64,000 bases of DNA from an uncultured Granulosicoccaceae bacterium (lineage in GTDB: Bacteria > Pseudomonadota > Gammaproteobacteria > Granulosicoccales > Granulosicoccaceae): contig CALGND010000038.1 in assembly GCA_937958675.1 (NCBI GenBank), forward strand, positions 1 through 64,000, read 5' to 3'. Shown piece by piece: positions 55,947 to 64,000 of the stretch (the first letter of the stretch is position 1; each line of letters opens with the position of its first letter). The notes beneath the pieces are model-generated. The model did not search any database. It saw only the letters and a list, made by a program, of their open reading frames with translations, and was not told where the DNA came from. The position numbers and the translations under genes are program-made.

Positions 55947-57143
55947 TTGAAGCTTTGGAACACCATAAATAACCCACCTTCAGAATATAGCGGTGAAAAG
56001 GCGCGAATTCTGACAGCCTTATGGATAGGCCTTCCTTTAGGCACCGTGTCGCATGCTGGGTTTTTGATTCTATTCTGGGCATTGGATTATCCCGTACTAG
56101 CAATTTTTAATCTATTTAGCTTAGCGTTGTTTGCCTTTGCTACTTGGCAACTCTATCGAGGCAACTTGTCTTGGGCTGTATATGGTTGCATTCTGTTTGA
56201 ACTCCCCGCGCATGCAATTCTAGCAACGCTATACTTAGGGTTTAATGCAGGCTTTTGGCTGCTGGTATTCATCAGCGTAGCCTTTATTCCTCTATACCCC
56301 ATGCTATCTCGAACCGCACGAGTGTTAATTGGAATAGTGTTAGTGCTGGGGACCGGCGTTGTTGCATTAGTCGCGATACAAAACGGCTCAATTTACCCCG
56401 TTTCAGGCGCATTAAGCTCAATTTTTTTGTTGATGAATTTAGTCTTTCTTGCCTTGGTTGTGACGATAATAATTGTGTCCTACGATCTGGCAGTAGAACG
56501 TGCAGAACATGCACAACAGTTGGAGTATGATCGAGCTGAATCAATACTACTTAATGTGCTACCCGCCCGAATAACCGCACGACTCAAATCGCACGAAGAG
56601 CCAATAGCGGACAGCCATGAAAACGTATCAGTGCTCTTCGCAGATATCGCAGGATTCACTAATCTATCCCGCAACCTGACAGCTCAAGATTTAGTTTCCT
56701 CGCTAAATGATCTATTCACTCGATTTGATTCAAGCGTAGAAACCTTTGGCGCCGAAAAAATCAAAACCATTGGCGATGCCTACATGGTTGCAACTGGCTT
56801 GGGCGGCGAGACCGATCACGCCGAAAAATTAGTGGACCTGGCCATCGCTATGCAACATTCTTTCGAGGCGTTTCGGCAAAAATACGATCTCGATTTAAAG
56901 CTGCGTATTGGCGTTCATTCTGGCGCCGTCATTGCTGGTGTTATCGGAAAGCAAAAATTCGCTTATGACTTATGGGGCAATACTGTCAATGTTGCTAGCA
57001 GAATGGAATCCGAAGGAGTTGCTGATCGAATACAAATCTCTGCGGAAACACATGCCTTGTTACCACCACGTTTTAAAGCCCAATCGCGGGGCGAAATAAA
57101 GATTAAAGGCCATCGATCACGTGAGTGTTTTCTTTTGGACTAA
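55947..57143 (+). CDS. Membrane-anchored class III adenylate cyclase
   Basis: A 398-residue cyclase. Residues ~22-180 hold about six membrane spans with short loops (ALWIGLPLGTVSHAGFLILF, AIFNLFSLALFAFATWQLY). The cyclase domain (~225-395) keeps metal Asp233 (FADIAGF) and Asp277 (IGDAYM), purine-selecting Lys271 (EKIKTIGD) and Asp341 (YDLWG), plus Asn348 and Arg352 (NTVNVASRM). All canonical residues for adenylate specificity are there. TTG 55947 was chosen: an ATG five bases upstream leads straight to a stop, and AAGAGG lies 7 bases before TTG. It probably feeds cAMP to Crp-type regulators. Confidence 0.9.
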   Translation: MKLWNTINNPPSEYSGEKARILTALWIGLPLGTVSHAGFLILFWALDYPVLAIFNLFSLALFAFATWQLYRGNLSWAVYGCILFELPAHAILATLYLGFNAGFWLLVFISVAFIPLYPMLSRTARVLIGIVLVLGTGVVALVAIQNGSIYPVSGALSSIFLLMNLVFLALVVTIIIVSYDLAVERAEHAQQLEYDRAESILLNVLPARITARLKSHEEPIADSHENVSVLFADIAGFTNLSRNLTAQDLVSSLNDLFTRFDSSVETFGAEKIKTIGDAYMVATGLGGETDHAEKLVDLAIAMQHSFEAFRQKYDLDLKLRIGVHSGAVIAGVIGKQKFAYDLWGNTVNVASRMESEGVADRIQISAETHALLPPRFKAQSRGEIKIKGHRSRECFLLD

Positions 57144-57165
57144 AGCAAGGCATCTACCCTTCTGT

Positions 57166-57564
57166 CTATACGGGCTGCACCGGATCGTCTATGGATAGTT
57201 GAGTAAGCGATAGACTATTGCCATCAGGGTCTTTAAACCAAGCTACTTTTGCACCAGATGGCGACAGCCAAATTCCAAGATCATCCTGATCCATACCATC
57301 AAAGCGCTCAAAAACAACCCCACGTGCTCCTAGGCTTTTTGCTGCCGCTGCAATGTCATTCACATTCCAACCCAATACAGTATGCTTTGCTGGCGTTAGC
57401 GCGTCGACCTTAGCAATTCTGAGTGCGTGGCCATTTAAATCAAATACCAGAGCAAAATACTCATCCGCAATCAGCTTCAGGCCAAGCACATCTTCGTAAA
57501 AAACACGGGCTGCAGTAGAGTCAAGAGTAGCAACGAAAGAAACTGAATCATTTTTTGATAGCAT
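57166..57564 (-). CDS. VOC-family (glyoxalase/bleomycin-resistance fold) protein
   Basis: A 132-residue VOC protein with two beta-alpha-beta-beta-beta repeats: FVATLDSTAARVFYEDVLGLKL, then WFKDPDGNSLSLTQ, the C-terminal DPDGN motif. It may be a lyase, dioxygenase or binding protein; metal ligands are not unambiguously identifiable. It is convergent with the adenylate cyclase, 22 bases away, with no terminator visible. Confidence 0.82.
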   Translation of the reverse strand: MLSKNDSVSFVATLDSTAARVFYEDVLGLKLIADEYFALVFDLNGHALRIAKVDALTPAKHTVLGWNVNDIAAAAKSLGARGVVFERFDGMDQDDLGIWLSPSGAKVAWFKDPDGNSLSLTQLSIDDPVQPV

Positions 57565-57604
57565 TCAACCAGATCTCCTATGGTTGTTAGCTTAGCATTT
57601 AGCT

Positions 57605-58150
57605 TCAGCGTGAAAACAATCCCTTAATTTTGGCAAAGCCATAAGCACTAATTGTTGTCGCATCCTTTATACGCCCGTTTGTTATCATTGATTCAAACTC
57701 TAGCAAGTCAAAGCTGTCCGTAATCAAACCCTCTTCTTCTTGATCCAAACTCTGCTCAAGCTTTTCTAACTCAGTAGCTAGATAAATATGAAATCCTTGA
57801 TTAGAGTATCCGTAAGCTTGGTAAATGTGTCCAACATACTCCAGCCTATTGGACTTTAATCCTGTTTCTTCCTGAAGCTCGCCTGCTGCAACCGTAATGC
57901 TATCTACTTCGGGGTTTTCTTCCCACGACCCTTGAGGAATTTCCCAATACCGTTCCCCGACTGGATAGCGGTATTGCTCAACAAGGTGAATTCGATTGTT
58001 TTCAATAGGGAGAATCGCTACAAAGTCTGGCTTATCGACGACACCATAAATACCTTCCGAACCACTTAAACGACGCACCTTATCCTCACGTACTGTCATC
58101 CATTTATTTTCGTAAGCGATTCGCGTGTCGATCATCTCAATTTCTTTCAA
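57605..58150 (-). CDS. NUDIX hydrolase, ADP-ribose pyrophosphatase-like
   Basis: A 181-residue NUDIX protein. WEIPQGSWEENPE followed by AAGELQEETGLKS gives the NUDIX box; the Arg of the usual RELxEE is Gly here, although the glutamates that bind Mg are kept. The YWEIPQG lead fits ADP-ribose type hydrolases. TTG 58150 is preceded by AGGA at 7 bases and preferred to ATG 58135, which has no comparable site. It lies 41 bases from the VOC gene on the same strand. Confidence 0.85.
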   Translation of the reverse strand: MKEIEMIDTRIAYENKWMTVREDKVRRLSGSEGIYGVVDKPDFVAILPIENNRIHLVEQYRYPVGERYWEIPQGSWEENPEVDSITVAAGELQEETGLKSNRLEYVGHIYQAYGYSNQGFHIYLATELEKLEQSLDQEEEGLITDSFDLLEFESMITNGRIKDATTISAYGFAKIKGLFSR

Positions 58151-58409
58151 TGTCTCTTCCTTTCTCTATAAGTGCTTGTATAGCGAGCCGAGCTATCTAT
58201 TGTTTGTAACACTGTTATCTTTCACCGATGCAGTTTGTTTTCTTAACATCCTGTGTATTACTAAATTTATACAGCAAATCACGGTTTATATCACCCGCTA
58301 CCCAAGCCGTTTTGCTCTATTTAAAGGCTTTGTTGGGCCGAAGCACTACTAAAGCCTATTACTTCTCAGTCGATAAGAATGAGGTGGCTGCTTATTTTTT
58401 GGGTGGAGC

Positions 58410-59033
58410 GTGTTTTTTATCCTTCTTAGCTTTTTATTTCTCGCACTATCTGTGCGCGAGCTTTTGAGACTTAAATCAAGTGACAAGTTTGGTCAACAAC
58501 TTATGGTTGCCTGCTTAGCATTAGCAGTGTTGTGTGCATGGCCACCAATAAAACATTGGCAGTTTCAAAAAACACTTACTGATATTACACACGAATTGGC
58601 TGACTTTAAACACGCTGACGTCGACTGCCAATCAGCCATCGCCTCAATTTTCGATTCAAGTAGTATTTCTACTATTGGTTACGCCTACCCAGACACAGGC
58701 GAGGTGACAATAAAAACCTATTGGTGCAAGCGAATAAAATCGTATCTTAAAGATCCCGAAAATGCTGATCAACGAGAGCGATATAGCATCATGCTGTTGG
58801 TTCATGAAGCGATGCATATCCGCGGGGAACTGAACGAAAGTAAAACCGAATGCCAAGCAATTCAACGGCATGTTCGTGCTGCCAAGATGCTTGGTGTGCC
58901 CCATGAAATTGCAGTTAAACATGCAAAATTATATTTTCTCGAAGAGTTTCGACGCCACCCTTATTACTCTCCTGAATGCAAACCCGGCTCCGCATGGGAT
59001 GAAAAACTAATGGACTCCGTTTGGGAAGTTTAA
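58410..59033 (+). CDS. Membrane protein with HExxH zinc-protease-like motif
   Basis: A 207-residue protein. Residues 2-16 and ~30-46 are two membrane segments (FFILLSFLFLALSV, LMVACLALAVLCAW). The soluble part has LLVHEAMHIRGELNESKTECQA with HEAMH at 132-136 and further Glu at 140, 143 and 147, which suits a small zincin; several cysteines (73, 106, 148, about 184) may be structural. GTG 58410 was chosen after the GGTGGAG site. I do not recognise the family. The gap before it, from 58151, has nothing convincing. Confidence 0.65.
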   Translation: MFFILLSFLFLALSVRELLRLKSSDKFGQQLMVACLALAVLCAWPPIKHWQFQKTLTDITHELADFKHADVDCQSAIASIFDSSSISTIGYAYPDTGEVTIKTYWCKRIKSYLKDPENADQRERYSIMLLVHEAMHIRGELNESKTECQAIQRHVRAAKMLGVPHEIAVKHAKLYFLEEFRRHPYYSPECKPGSAWDEKLMDSVWEV

Positions 59034-59248
59034 AGGATTCATCCAATAGGGCATGGCACTCCCTCGCCAGACCACACCCATCAGAATCAGGAATTGTCGA
59101 TCAGCAGATCGGTAAGTTCTTGAAATTTTTTTGTCGTGCAGGTCGGGTGGACTTCGATACGTAGTGGATGATGCCGCGCTCTTTTCGTCCATGCAACCCC
59201 TGTCGTTTAACCAATTCCATTGCAGCGATCATCCATCTGCATTCAATA
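59034..59248 (-). other. Gap with a possible degraded coding remnant
   Basis: On the minus strand a frame without good start reads RIEVHPTCTTKKFQELTD ending in a stop near 59097, preceded in the same frame by a stop near 59209. It looks more protein-like than random but has no start codon. It may be the end of a lost gene. Nothing else is seen in these 215 bases. Confidence 0.25.
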
Positions 59249-60079
59249 TTAGAATTTAATATTTTTAAACGCTTTGGTTTGTTCCACTAACGCAATTTCA
59301 GTGGGTAAACGTTCCATAGATGATGCGCCATAAAAGCCATGGCAATTTTTAGTACGCTTCAGAATATATTCTGCATCTTCTGGCATTGCAATAGGGCCAC
59401 CGTGACACAACACAATGGCATCCGGGTTTACAGATAGTGCCGCCGACGACCAGCTATCAATTTGTTCAACACAATCATCAAGAGTCACAGCTGTCTCAGC
59501 ACCGATGTTTCCACCTGTGGTCAGGCCCAAGTGACAGACAATAATATCGGCGCCTGTTTTGGCCATAGCGATCGCATCTTCGTCGCTAAAAACATACGGC
59601 GTGGTGAACATGTCCTTTTGGTGTGCCAGACGAATCACTTCAACTTCCTGAGCATAAGACATCCCGGTCTCTTCCAAATTAGCGCGGAAATTACCATCAA
59701 TCAGGCCCACAGTCGGAAAATTCTGAACGCCGGAAAACCCAAGCCGCTTGAGATCATCAAGAAACATATCAAAATTGCAGAACGGATCTGTCCCGTTTAC
59801 CCCCGCAAGCACGGGAGTTGTTTTAGTTACAGGTATAACTTCACTGGCCATCTCTTTCACAATTTCATTGGCGTTACCATAAGCCAGCAAACCCGAAAGC
59901 GATCCACGGCCTGCCATGCGATAACGGCCCGAGTTATAAATAACAATAAGATCGATCCCACCCTCTTCTTCACACTTAGCTGATAAGCCAGTACCTGCAC
60001 CACCTCCAACGATCGGTATACCGTCCGCTTTCATCTTATTGAGTTTTTTTAGTAAGTCTTTTCTTTCAATCGCAGGCAT
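59249..60079 (-). CDS. TIM-barrel PEP-hydrolase-family protein (Tm-1 C-terminal half-like)
   Basis: A 276-residue TIM barrel of Pfam's PEP_hydrolase/IGPS-like family. Seen are [15 protein letters not shown] at the start, then [43 protein letters not shown], and [16 protein letters not shown] near the end, all family typical. In tomato Tm-1 this domain is fused to the C-terminus of a UPF0261 domain; here the upstream gene codes that other half. The catalysed reaction is not known to me. It is 75 bases downstream of its partner. Confidence 0.85.
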   Translation of the reverse strand: MPAIERKDLLKKLNKMKADGIPIVGGGAGTGLSAKCEEEGGIDLIVIYNSGRYRMAGRGSLSGLLAYGNANEIVKEMASEVIPVTKTTPVLAGVNGTDPFCNFDMFLDDLKRLGFSGVQNFPTVGLIDGNFRANLEETGMSYAQEVEVIRLAHQKDMFTTPYVFSDEDAIAMAKTGADIIVCHLGLTTGGNIGAETAVTLDDCVEQIDSWSSAALSVNPDAIVLCHGGPIAMPEDAEYILKRTKNCHGFYGASSMERLPTEIALVEQTKAFKNIKF

Positions 60080-60154
60080 GTCTATGGCTCTTTATTAAAG
60101 TTATTTTGCGTTTGCAGTAAGTTTGGCTTGTGTGTTTCTTGTTCAGGGTTGCGT

Positions 60155-61360
60155 TCAGCTGATATCGTGTAATGCCTGTACAACCGCGTCACTAAATTCC
60201 GCCGAGTTTATATGATGTGGCACCTCAATCAAACGGCGATCATTCGTTTCTGTAAAGTTGGATCTAATCGCATCGAACAAACTCGCTCGTGCTTTATCAT
60301 CATTAAAAGGCATATCAGGCGCATCCAATGCAGATACACCTCCTAGTGGCAATAAGAATCGAACCGGCCCATCCATCTGATTAAGCCGACCAGCAATCCA
60401 CTCCCCCATTTGAGCGTTCTCATCCGGGGTTGTACGCATCAATGTCACTTGTGGGTTGTGCTCGTAAAAAAGACGATCTGCATACTTAGCCGGAACGGTT
60501 GGCGGTGCACCGAAATTAACCATATCCAACGCACCCACTGAACCAACATACGGCACTTTTTGCCTAATTATCGATCCAAAACGATCTTCATCGGCTGCAA
60601 AAACACCACCAAAAAGCATGTCACAGATTTCGGTAGTTGTTAAATCAACTACAGCCTTAAAAAATCCACCATCAGCAAGTTTTTCCATTGAACGACCACC
60701 AACGCCGGTCGCATGAAACACAAAAGGCTCATACTCATCTTTTGATTTTTCAATCACCAACTGAACCGCGGCGGTAGTCACGCCGAACATAGTCATGCCG
60801 AGCCCGGGCTTTTCATTCACATCATTTACTACTGCAGGTGCATGCAGCACTGCGCCAGCCATAGCGGCGGCCGCATTACCTAGTACCTTGCGTGAGATAG
60901 TGTTGAGCCCTTGAACATCAGTCACCGAATACATCATCATGATATCGCTTGGCCCCACGTAAGGCTCAACGTTACCTGAAGCAACGGTAGACACCATAAT
61001 TTTTGGAGTGCCGATGGGCAGGGTTTGTAATGCTGGAGTCGCTAGCGCAGTTCCACCCGAACCACCAGCAGAAATCATCCCGCCGATTGACTCTACATTC
61101 TGTTTTGCCCACAGTTTAAATGCGAGTGCCATGCCGGCCACGGCCGTCCCACGGTCGCCGGTAAACACAGCCTCGACACCCTCTGGATGATGCGCCGCGA
61201 TAAGCTGCGGAGACACATCAGCACGTGATGCCTTATTAGTAGTTGAAAGATCGACAGTTTGAACCGCAACCCCTGCGTTCTTAATCGTATCCTGTAAATA
61301 ACTTAGCTCTTGCCACTTGGTATCAAACGTACCAGCCACGATCACCACCGGATCTGCCAT
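60155..61360 (-). CDS. UPF0261 / Tm-1-like ATP-binding protein
   Basis: A 401-residue protein of the UPF0261 family (Tm-1 N-terminal domain), named for the tomato virus-resistance protein that inhibits tobamovirus replication. The start MADPVVIVAGTFDTKWQEL at 61360 is the family N-terminus. Conserved stretches include ISAGGSGGTALATPALQTLPIG, TVASGNVEPYVG, GVGGRSMEKLADGG, VYVGSVGALDMVNFG and FLLPLGGVSALDAP (in part). In bacteria the gene regularly travels with the TIM-barrel gene that follows. Enzymatic role in bacteria is unknown. Confidence 0.88.
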   Translation of the reverse strand: MADPVVIVAGTFDTKWQELSYLQDTIKNAGVAVQTVDLSTTNKASRADVSPQLIAAHHPEGVEAVFTGDRGTAVAGMALAFKLWAKQNVESIGGMISAGGSGGTALATPALQTLPIGTPKIMVSTVASGNVEPYVGPSDIMMMYSVTDVQGLNTISRKVLGNAAAAMAGAVLHAPAVVNDVNEKPGLGMTMFGVTTAAVQLVIEKSKDEYEPFVFHATGVGGRSMEKLADGGFFKAVVDLTTTEICDMLFGGVFAADEDRFGSIIRQKVPYVGSVGALDMVNFGAPPTVPAKYADRLFYEHNPQVTLMRTTPDENAQMGEWIAGRLNQMDGPVRFLLPLGGVSALDAPDMPFNDDKARASLFDAIRSNFTETNDRRLIEVPHHINSAEFSDAVVQALHDIS

Positions 61361-61646
61361 ATCAATGTTCCTGTCAATGTTAGATTTGGACCTGTACTGA
61401 CGAAAGTGCATCGGTCAGATCCGTGCACGCCATCAAAAATGACACACAATAGTTCACCTTAGAACTGCCTATGCTACACGCCGTTGTATCATATTTCTAG
61501 CGAATAACGCTTAGCCAGCGGCACGCGTTAGCGCATTATTATGGTTTTATATGCAACTGAAAGAGTTGGATACTAAAGAGGAGGCTTACCAACTGCGGCT
61601 TGCTAAATTAACCCAGGGTGTCAGATCGGGCGGATGTCACTGTATT

Positions 61647-63047
61647 TTAAATTTCAAACTCAACAGCTAAGATAAAACTGAATTCGGAACCTTGTCCCAC
61701 AGTACTGTTTATAGAAATTTCACCACCAATTAGCTCACAGAGTCTTTGGCTGATAGTCAGCCCTAAGCCAGCACCACCGTATTGTCGACTTGTCGATTCA
61801 TCTATTTGGAAAAACTCTGAAAACAATTGATCATGCTGATCCTCAGGGATACCTATTCCGGTATCGCGAACGCAAAAACGAACCGTTTTTTTCCCTTCAA
61901 AATAATGCTCAGCTGCCTCAAGAACAATATCCCCATTTTTAGTGAATTTACATGCATTGCTTAAAAGGTTTATCAATATTTGTTTAAGCCGAAGAGAATC
62001 TGTCTCTATATACTCAGGTATGTCGGTGTAGTTAAGCTTAATGTTGTTGTTTTGACTAGCAGCCATCGGTTGGACCGTCGCACAAACTTGAGTAAGCAAT
62101 GTTTCTAGTTCGACCTCTTCTATCGATAAACTTAGCTTGCCAGCATCAAGTTTCGACATATCCAACAAGTCATCAACAAGATGTAGCAAGTGCCGCCCCG
62201 ACATTGCCACTCTGTCGTACGGCTCGGTATCACTATGTTGTTCTTCCGCCTCTTCCCTGAGCATTTCTGTAATGCCAATAACAGCATTAAGAGGTGTACG
62301 TAGCTCATGACTCATGTTAGCCAAAAAACGGTTTTTGGCACGTGCCGCTATTTCCGACTCCTCCTGCACGGCAATAAGCTCTAGGTTGTTCTCTTCAATT
62401 TTATTTACCAGATTATTGTAGGCAGTTACGACCTTACCCAGCTCATCCTCACCGTGCCAGTCAATCGTTTCTAGTACATTGCTTTGCTCAGCTTTTTGGG
62501 TAGCAGCTATTAATCGATTAACCGGGCGGCGCACAGTGTAGCGAAGCGCCAGGTAACCGGCCAATCCGGCGCCGCCAATTTGCAGTAAGAAGAAAATGAT
62601 TCCTGTTAGCGTTTGATGTTTGAAAGCGTTTCGTTGTGGCCGCGTGGTGTAGAACAAAAACATGCGCCCAACGTTTTGATTGTTATAAATCAAATTGTTT
62701 GATGCGAATTTTTCATTATTGCCGCTTACCGTACAGTTTTTCGGCCACTCATATCTTTCTTCACTATTTACCCCACTCACCTCAACGCATATGATCTCAG
62801 GGTGCAAGACAATCGCCTGCAAACTCTGATTCAAGCCTTCCAGATCAAGAGACGACAGCGGGTAAGACACCGCCAGGCTGTTAGCGCGAGATATTGTCTC
62901 GACTTGCGATATGACTTGCTTTTCCGCCGAAACAGTTTTTGTATAGACGTATGCCGCCTCCAAAATTACAGCTACAAGCGCAAGTACTGGAATCAGAATT
63001 ACCAGAAATTTCCAATTCATACCACGAAAGCTACGATTGGTATTCAT
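61647..63047 (-). CDS. Membrane sensor histidine kinase
   Basis: A 466-residue kinase. Spans at ~13-33 and ~147-168 bound a ~110-residue periplasmic sensor with two Cys (87, 105). HAMP-like residues ~170-225 follow. The phosphorylated His247 is in ANMSHELRTPLN. The ATPase domain has the N-box LLSNACKFTKNG, G1 DTGIGIP and G2 GGAGLGLTISQRL. No receiver domain is present, so it should transfer to a separate regulator, perhaps the next gene 118 bases upstream on the same strand. Confidence 0.93.
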   Translation of the reverse strand: MNTNRSFRGMNWKFLVILIPVLALVAVILEAAYVYTKTVSAEKQVISQVETISRANSLAVSYPLSSLDLEGLNQSLQAIVLHPEIICVEVSGVNSEERYEWPKNCTVSGNNEKFASNNLIYNNQNVGRMFLFYTTRPQRNAFKHQTLTGIIFFLLQIGGAGLAGYLALRYTVRRPVNRLIAATQKAEQSNVLETIDWHGEDELGKVVTAYNNLVNKIEENNLELIAVQEESEIAARAKNRFLANMSHELRTPLNAVIGITEMLREEAEEQHSDTEPYDRVAMSGRHLLHLVDDLLDMSKLDAGKLSLSIEEVELETLLTQVCATVQPMAASQNNNIKLNYTDIPEYIETDSLRLKQILINLLSNACKFTKNGDIVLEAAEHYFEGKKTVRFCVRDTGIGIPEDQHDQLFSEFFQIDESTSRQYGGAGLGLTISQRLCELIGGEISINSTVGQGSEFSFILAVEFEI

Positions 63048-63165
63048 GAAGTTACTGTAGTTTGAATCTCAGCTAAAAAGTCTGGTAGCTCAGCTATTCG
63101 ATAGTAATGAGGTGACATGAAAATCAACTAATTTTGAATGTCGCGTGAATCTGATCTGTTGATCG

Positions 63166-63603
63166 TTAAGAAGATGGCGGACAAAGGCGTTCAATTTCAC
63201 TTAGCAGCTTTAGTTTATTAAACGGTTTTTGAAGATGCCCCGCAAATTCAGTTCTATCTTCTTCGCTACTGAATATATCTTCTGTTCCATAGCCACTCAT
63301 TGAAATAATCGGTATCGCGCAGCCACTCTCTTTCATTTTTTGCATGGCTTCTATTCCGCCCATACCACCGAATATTTTTATATCCAGAATGGCCAGGTCG
63401 TATTTGATATTGTTCTGGCTTGCAGATTTGACCAGCTCCAGAAGTTCTTCACCGGTGTGAGCTGTAGTGCACTGGTGCCCATTCCATTTAAGCACTCTTG
63501 CCATTGCCACACGTACCGCTAACTCGTCGTCAAGCAATAATATGTGACGCGCCTCGGTACTGGTACTGGCACTGGCATTACTCATAGTAACTGAACTGCT
63601 CAT
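63166..63603 (-). CDS. Single-domain response regulator
   Basis: A 145-residue receiver-only protein. Acidic pocket Asp25-Asp26 (LLDDE), phospho-acceptor Asp74 (AILDIKI), Ser101 (SMSGYG) and Lys126 (LQKPF) are all in place. ATG 63603 is preferred, since AGAAGAAGA lies upstream; ATG 63633 is also possible. The frame remains open further upstream into the divergent gene. It has no output domain, so it may relay phosphate or act by protein contact. The histidine kinase gene lies downstream on the same strand. Confidence 0.88.
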   Translation of the reverse strand: MSSSVTMSNASASTSTEARHILLLDDELAVRVAMARVLKWNGHQCTTAHTGEELLELVKSASQNNIKYDLAILDIKIFGGMGGIEAMQKMKESGCAIPIISMSGYGTEDIFSSEEDRTEFAGHLQKPFNKLKLLSEIERLCPPSS

Positions 63604-63758
63604 GAGACGATCTTCTTCTAAAACAGGCTCCATTTTAAAGGAATCAGAGAGTTTTTCAAAATGATCAAATGTGACTAAACATAGGTGGAGCAACACGGGG
63701 TTACGTGTTTTAGTCACTACAGTGTAGTATGGTAGTTCTTGGAGGAGGATATATACCA

Positions 63759-64000
63759 ATGCGGGTTTCAGACTCACTATTTTTGCGGCTTGGGCTAACG
63801 ATAATTTGTTTATTTACCCTCAGCGCACTACTAATGTCGTGGCTTGCATCACACTTTACCAATGATGCAATGTTTGAACAAAGCAAAATGCATCTGGAAG
63901 CGGCACTAACATCACGCGCAACAATTGTAGAAGATCACTACCGGGTGACGCAGGAGCAAGTCGCCAATCTTGCCCAGACAGATACCATCATTGCAGCGAC
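63759..64000 (+). CDS. Sensor protein, N-terminal part (cut by window edge)
   Basis: The open frame starts at ATG 63759 behind a strong GGAGGA site and runs 80 codons to the window end. It begins MRVSDSLFLRLGLTIICLF with a membrane span (residues ~9-31), then a helical periplasmic start (EQSKMHLEAALTSRATIVED) like the first helix of a dCache or four-helix sensor domain. The output domain (kinase, GGDEF or other) is out of view. It is divergent from the response regulator, which suggests one signalling locus. Confidence 0.75.
   Translation, partial: MRVSDSLFLRLGLTIICLFTLSALLMSWLASHFTNDAMFEQSKMHLEAALTSRATIVEDHYRVTQEQVANLAQTDTIIAA

Noticed and set aside
58151-58409. Hydrophobic plus-strand frame 58228-58467 before the HExxH gene
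   Set aside because: It overlaps the better-supported GTG 58410 gene in another frame and has no family similarity that I can see.
59007-59192. 61-codon minus-strand frame in the gap before the Tm-1-like pair
   Set aside because: Overlaps the end of the HExxH gene, lacks a ribosome-binding site, and an alternative frame there looks more protein-like.
61551-61670. 39-codon plus-strand frame starting MQLKELDTKEEAYQLRLAK
   Set aside because: No ribosome-binding site, and it runs into the 3' end of the histidine kinase on the other strand; probably chance.
1-64000. tRNA, rRNA, CRISPR arrays, transposases, integrases, prophage genes
   Set aside because: None recognised on either strand; small tRNA-like or repeat structures cannot be fully excluded without a dedicated search.

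Overview
The window looks like the chromosome of a free-living gammaproteobacterium. The main reason is one of the most conserved gene strings of that class, all on the minus strand from 23.1 kb down to 3.2 kb: leuC-leuD-(GST)-leuB-asd-fimV-truA-trpF-accD-folC-dedD/SPOR-cvpA-purF-metZ. The order matches Pseudomonas and its relatives; it is recalled, not computed. GC looks moderate (mid-40s %). The genus cannot be named from sequence alone. I see no rRNA, tRNA, CRISPR array, intact insertion sequence or prophage. Genes are dense, and no gap between genes reaches 300 bases.

Layout. 0-3.2 kb: scpB (cut by the window edge), scpA and yciO, then a divergent periplasmic PpiC-type prolyl isomerase. 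3.2-8.1 kb: metZ, then a plus-strand insertion between metZ and purF with a TPR protein, a YkuD L,D-transpeptidase and an HD-GYP phosphodiesterase. 8.1-23.1 kb: the housekeeping string above, making leucine, aspartate semialdehyde, tryptophan, folate, fatty acids, purines and tRNA pseudouridine, and including the pilus/polarity hub FimV. 23.2-24.7 kb: a LysR regulator divergent from leuC with a strong palindrome between them, then a small lipoprotein. 24.8-31.6 kb: a DUF3127 protein with an SSB-like tail, aroC, relA and the ybbP-ybbA ABC system, with tesA and an alpha/beta hydrolase-OsmC fusion divergent to 33.6 kb. 33.7-35.4 kb: a second ABC exporter.

The right half, about 35-64 kb, is accessory. 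It holds a Crp-like regulator and a 1049-residue cyclase-AAA-TPR protein beside a divergent trypsin-like protease without a signal peptide. Next come a ureohydrolase, a TauD-type dioxygenase, an acetyltransferase and a DUF4261 protein in a tight cluster, then a threonine aldolase, an RRM protein, a MAPEG protein, a DUF1330 protein, an Old Yellow Enzyme and a NUDIX hydrolase. An XRE regulator diverges from a PspA-like protein and a polytopic membrane protein. A threonine-dehydrogenase-like SDR, a DMT transporter, a glycine-amidinotransferase-like enzyme and a membrane adenylate cyclase follow. Then come a VOC protein, a second NUDIX hydrolase, a membrane protein with an HExxH motif, the two halves of a Tm-1-like system (UPF0261 plus a TIM-barrel protein), and signal-transduction genes (histidine kinase, response regulator, partial sensor).

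How they fit together. The left half is core metabolism with translational coupling (leuC/leuD, ybbA/ybbP). The right half is rich in signalling: two class III cyclases, a Crp-like regulator, HD-GYP, a two-component pair and PspA-like envelope stress. It also has enzymes of glycine and guanidino compounds (threonine aldolase, TDH-like SDR, amidinotransferase, ureohydrolase); a pathway linking them is inference. The best candidates for under-described systems are the Tm-1-like pair, the Crp/cyclase-ATPase/protease locus, the XRE-PspA-membrane module and the DUF3127 protein ending like SSB.
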